In this document: positions 59,331 through 64,000 of the stretch, one piece after another
Numbering within the stretch: the first letter of the stretch is position 1
Layout of the letters: each line of letters opens with the position of its first letter
Assembly (NCBI GenBank): GCA_961205875.1
Contig: OY540814.1
Coordinates: 29,146,151 to 29,210,150, forward strand
Origin: Sialis fuliginosa
Lineage: Eukaryota; Arthropoda; Insecta; Megaloptera; Sialidae
DNA: 64,000 nucleotides
Direction of reading: 5' to 3'
Translations under genes and position numbers: made by a program
Notes under the pieces: model-generated
Told to the model about the DNA's origin: nothing
Database searches by the model: none
What the model saw: only the letters and a program-made list of their open reading frames with translations

Positions 59331-60404
59331 TGGAAGCAGGGGAAGCAGTGCTTCCCTTACTTCATGGGTAAATTAAACAAATCTGTGTTTTCAGTTAATA
59401 AATAATTTAAAAATATTGTTAGAATATTCGTCTTTATGCGCAACTCAAACATTTTAATCAAAAATAGCATTTAATATTAATTTACACGCTCAGTTATAAA
59501 ACTATAATACCTCTACGTCTCATTCTCTTGTATTTTAGTCGATATTTGTATGACGGTTGAAGTTCACTGCAGGAAATATCACTAAAAAATTTAGAATTTT
59601 TGATTTCGTTAAAAGTATGTTTATTGTATAGAAAATGACGTGAAAAGTTGTTTGTTTCAAACCGCAGGTCTGTATCTCAAACCGTTTTCGAGATATAGCC
59701 TCTCGAAGTTTTAGTTTTTTCAAATTTTTGGAGAAAAAAGGCCATAACTTTTGAACGCGTGGTCGGAATTAACTTTAGTTGACGGATTTGAAATCAGCGA
59801 GTCAAAATCTATATAATGACATGTATAATACTTTAAAATCGGACAAAAAAATTTTGGTCAAAAATCGACATTTTTTTAAGGTATACCCCTTTGAATTTTT
59901 TCGATTTTTCGCGAAATTTTTTTTTCCGAGTTTTAAGGTATTATACATGTCATTATATAGATTTTGACACGCTGATTCCAAATCCGTCAACTAAAATCGA
60001 TTCCGACCACGCGTTCAAAAGTTATGGCCTTTTTTCTCCAAAAATTTGAAAAAACTAAAACTTTGAGAGGCTATATCTCGAGAACGGTTTGAGATACAGA
60101 CCTGCGGTTTGAAACAAACAACTTTTCACGTAATTTTCTATACAATAAACATACTTTTAACGAAATCAAAAATTCGAAATTTTTTAGTGAAATTTCCTTC
60201 AACTCGTCATACAAATATCGACTAAAATACAAGCAAATAAGACGTAGAGGTATTATAGTTTTATAATTGAACGTGTAAATTAATATTAAAAGTTATTTTT
60301 GACTTTTGGTTAAAATGTTTGAGTTGCGCATAAAAATTCTAATAATATTTTTAAATTATTTATTAACTGAAAACACAGATTTGTATTAATTTCCCCTGCT
60401 TCCA
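59331..60404. mobile_element. 1.07-kb foldback element with TGGAAGCAGGGGAA ends
   Basis: Palindrome centred at about 59885. The outer end TGGAAGCAGGGGAA is matched by TTCCCCTGCTTCCA. Arms share AAATCTGTGTTTTCAGTTAA, TATAATACCTCTACGTCT, and the complete core also found at 37524-38206. The left end has a small extra duplication (GGAAGCAGTGCTTCCC). Mirrored 62-codon frames are by-products. It sits inside a repeat whose other half is inverted at 62487-62560. Confidence 0.85.
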
Positions 60405-60639
60405 ACACATATTTCTAATTCAGTACATTTAATTAAAAATTAACCATTACTGGGGTCATCATATCCAAGACTGGTGCCACTACCTTACAATGTATCAAAT
60501 ATAATTCACATGAATTAACATCAACAGCAACCTGTTTTTCATAAACAAAAAAAAATAAAAAAATCAACGAAACCGAAAATAATGCAGATGCTTATTTAAA
60601 GAGTTTAAAGGGACAATTATCATTTAAAAACCAAACCCG

Positions 60640-60900
60640 CTGGATGGCAAGCATCCGTGGTTGAAGATGTACCAACGATATAGTGGTTACACGGTCGCGA
60701 CTAGGCGAGGGGATTGCGGGGGGTGGGGGGAGGATCGGTTGGTAGTTAGATATAGGTGTACTGGCTGCTGTTTGATTGTTATGAGGAGGGGGTGAGAGGG
60801 AGGGAGGAGGGGTACGACATCGCTCGTTGGCCGAGTCGGGCAGGTGAAGGAACCTTTGCGCGCGCGTTAACCAGCTGTTGTCCTTCTACTTGTATATCTC
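60640..60900. other. G-rich unexplained segment
   Basis: It has runs such as GGGGATTGCGGGGGGTGGGG and GGGAGGGAGGAGGGG with GCGCGCGTT, followed by a short CACA tract at 60910. No gene or repeat partner was recognised. Tight G-runs on the plus strand could form quadruplexes. Confidence 0.4.
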
Positions 60901-61007
60901 AACACAGGCACACATACACACACACGTATTTGATCAGGGGTGAACAATCTATTGATAGAAACTATGATTTCTATATAATAGGTATGGTGCCAGTAACAAA
61001 CTATCAC

Positions 61008-61410
61008 TGAAATTATGATTTTAAATAATTAAATAACTAAAAAATGTATTTATTTTTATATTAATATGATTTTTTTTTTTAATAAAAACGCAAAATACAG
61101 CGATCCGCCATGTTATATAAAACACCATGACGTCACGGCTACGTAAACGTCATTTTTGTTTCATTAATATCTGCACTGTTTTATTTTGTGGTTTTAAATT
61201 ATCAATTTGCTCAGTTTTGCGTTACCAAAACTAAAGCGATGGAACAAGGATTTATTATAGTTGACAAGGAGTGTTTACATAGGCGTGACGTCACAAATAT
61301 GCGCCATGACACCTGCGAACGTTTCGGCGTCAAATTCAAAATTAGTTTTAAAAGGGTCAATTTTTTTGATTAAACCTTTATTTTCTGCAGAAATAAGTAT
61401 TTTTTTTTTT
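61008..61410 (+). repeat. Repeat with conserved 44-codon open frame, copy 2
   Basis: It matches 32860-33275. The short frame starts at the ATG at 61239 (MEQGFIIVDKECLHRR...) and stops at 61373. A (T)n-rich break follows the match. See copy 1. Confidence 0.6.
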
Positions 61411-61789
61411 TTGAAAGAAAAAAATGTGTTCTGTAGGATAAAAACTCAAGAGAAAACCGAAAAAAGCATTTGTCATGTCGATTTTGACGCTCCTTAAAGC
61501 TAACTTTTGCGCTTCCCTTGCTAATGAGGCATTCTGTCAATTTAAATTTAAACTAACAAAACACGACTTTTGAAAATGTTGCCATTTCTCTCACTATATA
61601 GAAAATCAATAGTTTTTTTTTTTTTTAATAAAAATTATTAATATAAAATTCAAAAATAATTTTTCATTTATTAGTTTTTACTTCAATATTCTGAAAGTAT
61701 TTATGTATTTAAAAAAAAAGATAAGGCCAAATAATATTGTATATAATGCACAAATACATTTCATACCTTATCATCAGTATTACTATGTA

Positions 61790-62185
61790 CAGTCGCCTGC
61801 AGAACTCGTCTGGCCCCCTAAAGGCTCGAATCGCTTACAACAGATTCCAAATTTAAAGACAAACATCATCGGTTATCTTTTTCTATCAAGTTTAATATAT
61901 TTAAATACTAAAATTCGGAATATCAAATATTTATTGCCACAAAATTTACGTATACAATTTTCAATAGATTACATAATAATTGAATTGCACAAATATATAT
62001 GAGTACCTATCTATTATAAACGAAGAGTAGTTCTTTATCTAGCAAATGAATTTCTAAATATCTGTCTTTGTTTGATACATGGAGAAATGATTTAAATATT
62101 ATAATTGCACAAATGGGAGGAGCCTACTAAGTTTGTGATAAACGAAAATGAATACAAACTGCAAGACCATTAATGCAGGTGACTG
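61790..62185 (+). mobile_element. 396-bp mariner-type MITE, copy 2
   Basis: Ends CAGTCGCCTGCA and TGCAGGTGACTG, flanked by TA (61788-61789 and 62186-62187). It has the same length and near the same sequence as the inverted copy at 25906-26301, which implies recent activity of a shared source. Confidence 0.85.
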
Positions 62186-64000
62186 TACATATATATAATA
62201 CAAGCTTGCAATCAAATACAAAGTAAATAGGTATATATTTATATATATGTATGTATTACTTACTCACTGATAGACACAGTATTTATTGTTTGTGTTGCAA
62301 TTTTTTACAGTCAAAACATAAACAGACTGCGCCAATGCAAGTAGATAATTTGTGTTATCTAATACTTTACATATCTACATATAATATGTGCCTGTAGCAA
62401 ATCGGTTTTGCAGTTGGTGCATTATATATGTACATACATTATTGATAAGTAATCTTTCTTAGGAATTTTGCATTTGGTTTATAAGGTACTGGCACCAGTC
62501 TTGGATATGCAATTTTTTAGTTAAATGTATACTGAATTAAAAATATGTGTTGATATTCGATTACTAACATTTCTGAATATTAATCTATATAAATTTAACT
62601 GTCTTACATTGTGATTTGATGACAATTTAATTTAAATATTGTAAATATGTATAAAAATTAAAAATATACGAAAAAATAATCAGGTGCGTTTTAAGAAAAA
62701 TTTCGAACTAATATTTTTTTAGTAAAATTGTATAAAAATTAAATGGTTAACCAATTCCAGGCAATTTATCTAAACACTATCGGTTTTTATTTAAATTGTT
62801 GAATAATTAACTACGTTTGGTGAATTTAGCACGAGGAAGCACTGTGCATTTACTTGGCAGTAACCTCTATAAAGAGTTCAACTATTAATAAACTGCTTAC
62901 ATAAATTCGATTTCTTGCATAGCAACATTCTGAGGGCAATTAAGAAGTGTATAAGTCTGCAATAAATTAAAATGGTTATAAACTCAATTATTTTTTTTTA
63001 TAAATATGACGAACGATCATTCGCGTGTGAACTCCTCTATTACGAAACAACAAAGATGGACTTCTCGAGGTCCAATTAGTTCCACTTCAGTTGCAATGCA
63101 TAAAGATATTGTGGGGTGAACGTAATTATCAAATATATTTTTATAACGCATTCAACATTGAAGGCCATCGCTGCATATAACAACATAACTAGGGTTTGCA
63201 ATCCCGCAGACTTTTTTTTCCCGCGGGATTTTTGCGGGAAATTCTCAAATCCCGCGGGATCCCGCGGGATCCCGCAGTTTTTCCAAAAATTTTGTTATTC
63301 ATATTTAAAGTTACTATTATTTAGTTAACATGACAATTGACATGAAAAATATTTTCATAGTGGTAACATATGATACGTAAACGTAACTCGTACCGTATAG
63401 ACCGATGTAAAATCCATAAAATACACATGTAAATAGGAGGTTGTCTAATATGTTAGGTACAAGAACAAGATGCTTCTAACTACTTTTGTCTTTTTGTTCG
63501 ATTATCCATTTCAATTTTTTTAACTCCTTCGTTGCGTATAAATTAGCCCTTGTTTCCCGCAGGCCTATGTTTTAGATTTGGATCAAAAGTTAATTGTCCC
63601 AAAATTTCAAACTCATATATCAAACCTGTGGACGGCGCAAACCGAGTCTTTTTCCCATTTGATTAACATGGGAAAAATTACTTTTTTACTTTCGCGTGAA
63701 TATCTCGTTGAAAACAATTTTTTTTTAAAATTTCTCAAGAGAATATTTTGTAGAGAATTAAGTGCTCAATTCATAAATCCAATAAATTTTAAGAAATGTT
63801 TGTTTAAAAATTATCATAAAAATTGGATTTTACTTTTTATGATAATGTTTAAACGAACATATCTTTAAAAATATTTGATCTATGATTTGAGCACTTGGGA
63901 TATTTTTTGTAAGAAATTTAATTCTCTATGATATGCTGCTGTAAGAAATTAAAGTAAATAAATTTTTCAACGAGATATTCACGCATAAGTAAAAAATTAA
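62186..64000. other. AT-rich DNA with repeat fragments, no gene seen
   Basis: 62487-62862 contains inverted partners of 60405-60485 and 57443-57627. 63190-63290 is a cluster of CCCGCGGGAT palindromic decamers. 63660-63990 has inverted matches (TTTCGCGTGAATATCTCGTTG near 63691 with CAACGAGATATTCACGC near 63969), so another foldback runs to the window edge. Confidence 0.5.
63180..63285. repeat. CCCGCGGGAT palindromic cluster
   Basis: Three clear copies of the self-complementary CCCGCGGGAT lie at about 63220-63275, with related ATCCCGC and GCGGGAAAT words. The lead-in GGGTTTGCAATCCCGC resembles a transposon terminus, but the mate was not found. Confidence 0.6.

Noticed and set aside
60900..60930. 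CACA tract considered as a CRISPR-like or regulatory array
   Set aside because: A short simple repeat only; no repeat-spacer structure exists in the window and CRISPR is not expected in an animal genome.

Overview
The window is AT-rich eukaryotic nuclear DNA. Genes are split by GT-AG introns and every recognisable gene is an animal gene. The gene set (transformer-2, a ringmaker-type TPPP, AP-4/cropped), compact introns and abundant short DNA transposons fit an insect or other arthropod. I cannot name the order. All exon joins below were derived by hand from splice consensus, reading-frame continuity and remembered family features; no database search was run.

Layout. 355-2379 (+) holds the last four exons of an Xaa-Pro aminopeptidase, followed by a 2.7 kb near-perfect palindrome (2790-5497). 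8139-12570 (-) is transformer-2, with a tiny last coding exon 2.8 kb from the rest of the gene. It stands head-to-head, about 550 bp apart, with an intronless Rpn6/PSMD11 gene (13117-14382, +). 15072-19567 (-) is a 12-exon gene I read as little elongation complex subunit 2 (ICE2/NARG2). 22244-24206 (-) is a two-exon TPPP gene. 24.3-34.5 kb is a gene-poor repeat field. 34593-39634 (-) is ALG7/DPAGT1, whose large third intron contains a complete GT17 (MGAT3-like) glycosyltransferase gene on the opposite strand (35434-36642). 40342-43749 (+) is a long intronless gene with six BED-type zinc fingers and a degenerate hAT transposase, probably domesticated. 43.8-50.5 kb is intergenic or 3' flank full of foldback repeats. 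50540-54347 (-) holds the last three coding exons of AP-4 (TFAP4/cropped); its bHLH start exon was not found. 54.4-64 kb is repeats plus several GC-rich patches.

The genes are mainly housekeeping or developmental and do not form one pathway. The exception is the nested pair ALG7 (first step of the N-glycan precursor) and the GT17 gene (late N-glycan branching), which share a locus.

The striking non-genic feature is the density of long inverted-repeat (foldback) elements. I count at least ten, from about 0.4 to 2.7 kb, several in introns, together with TA-flanked mariner/pogo-like elements, an hAT-like MITE with a perfect 8-bp target duplication, and minisatellites. No autonomous transposase with an intact catalytic core and no reverse transcriptase was recognised, apart from the probably domesticated hAT gene.
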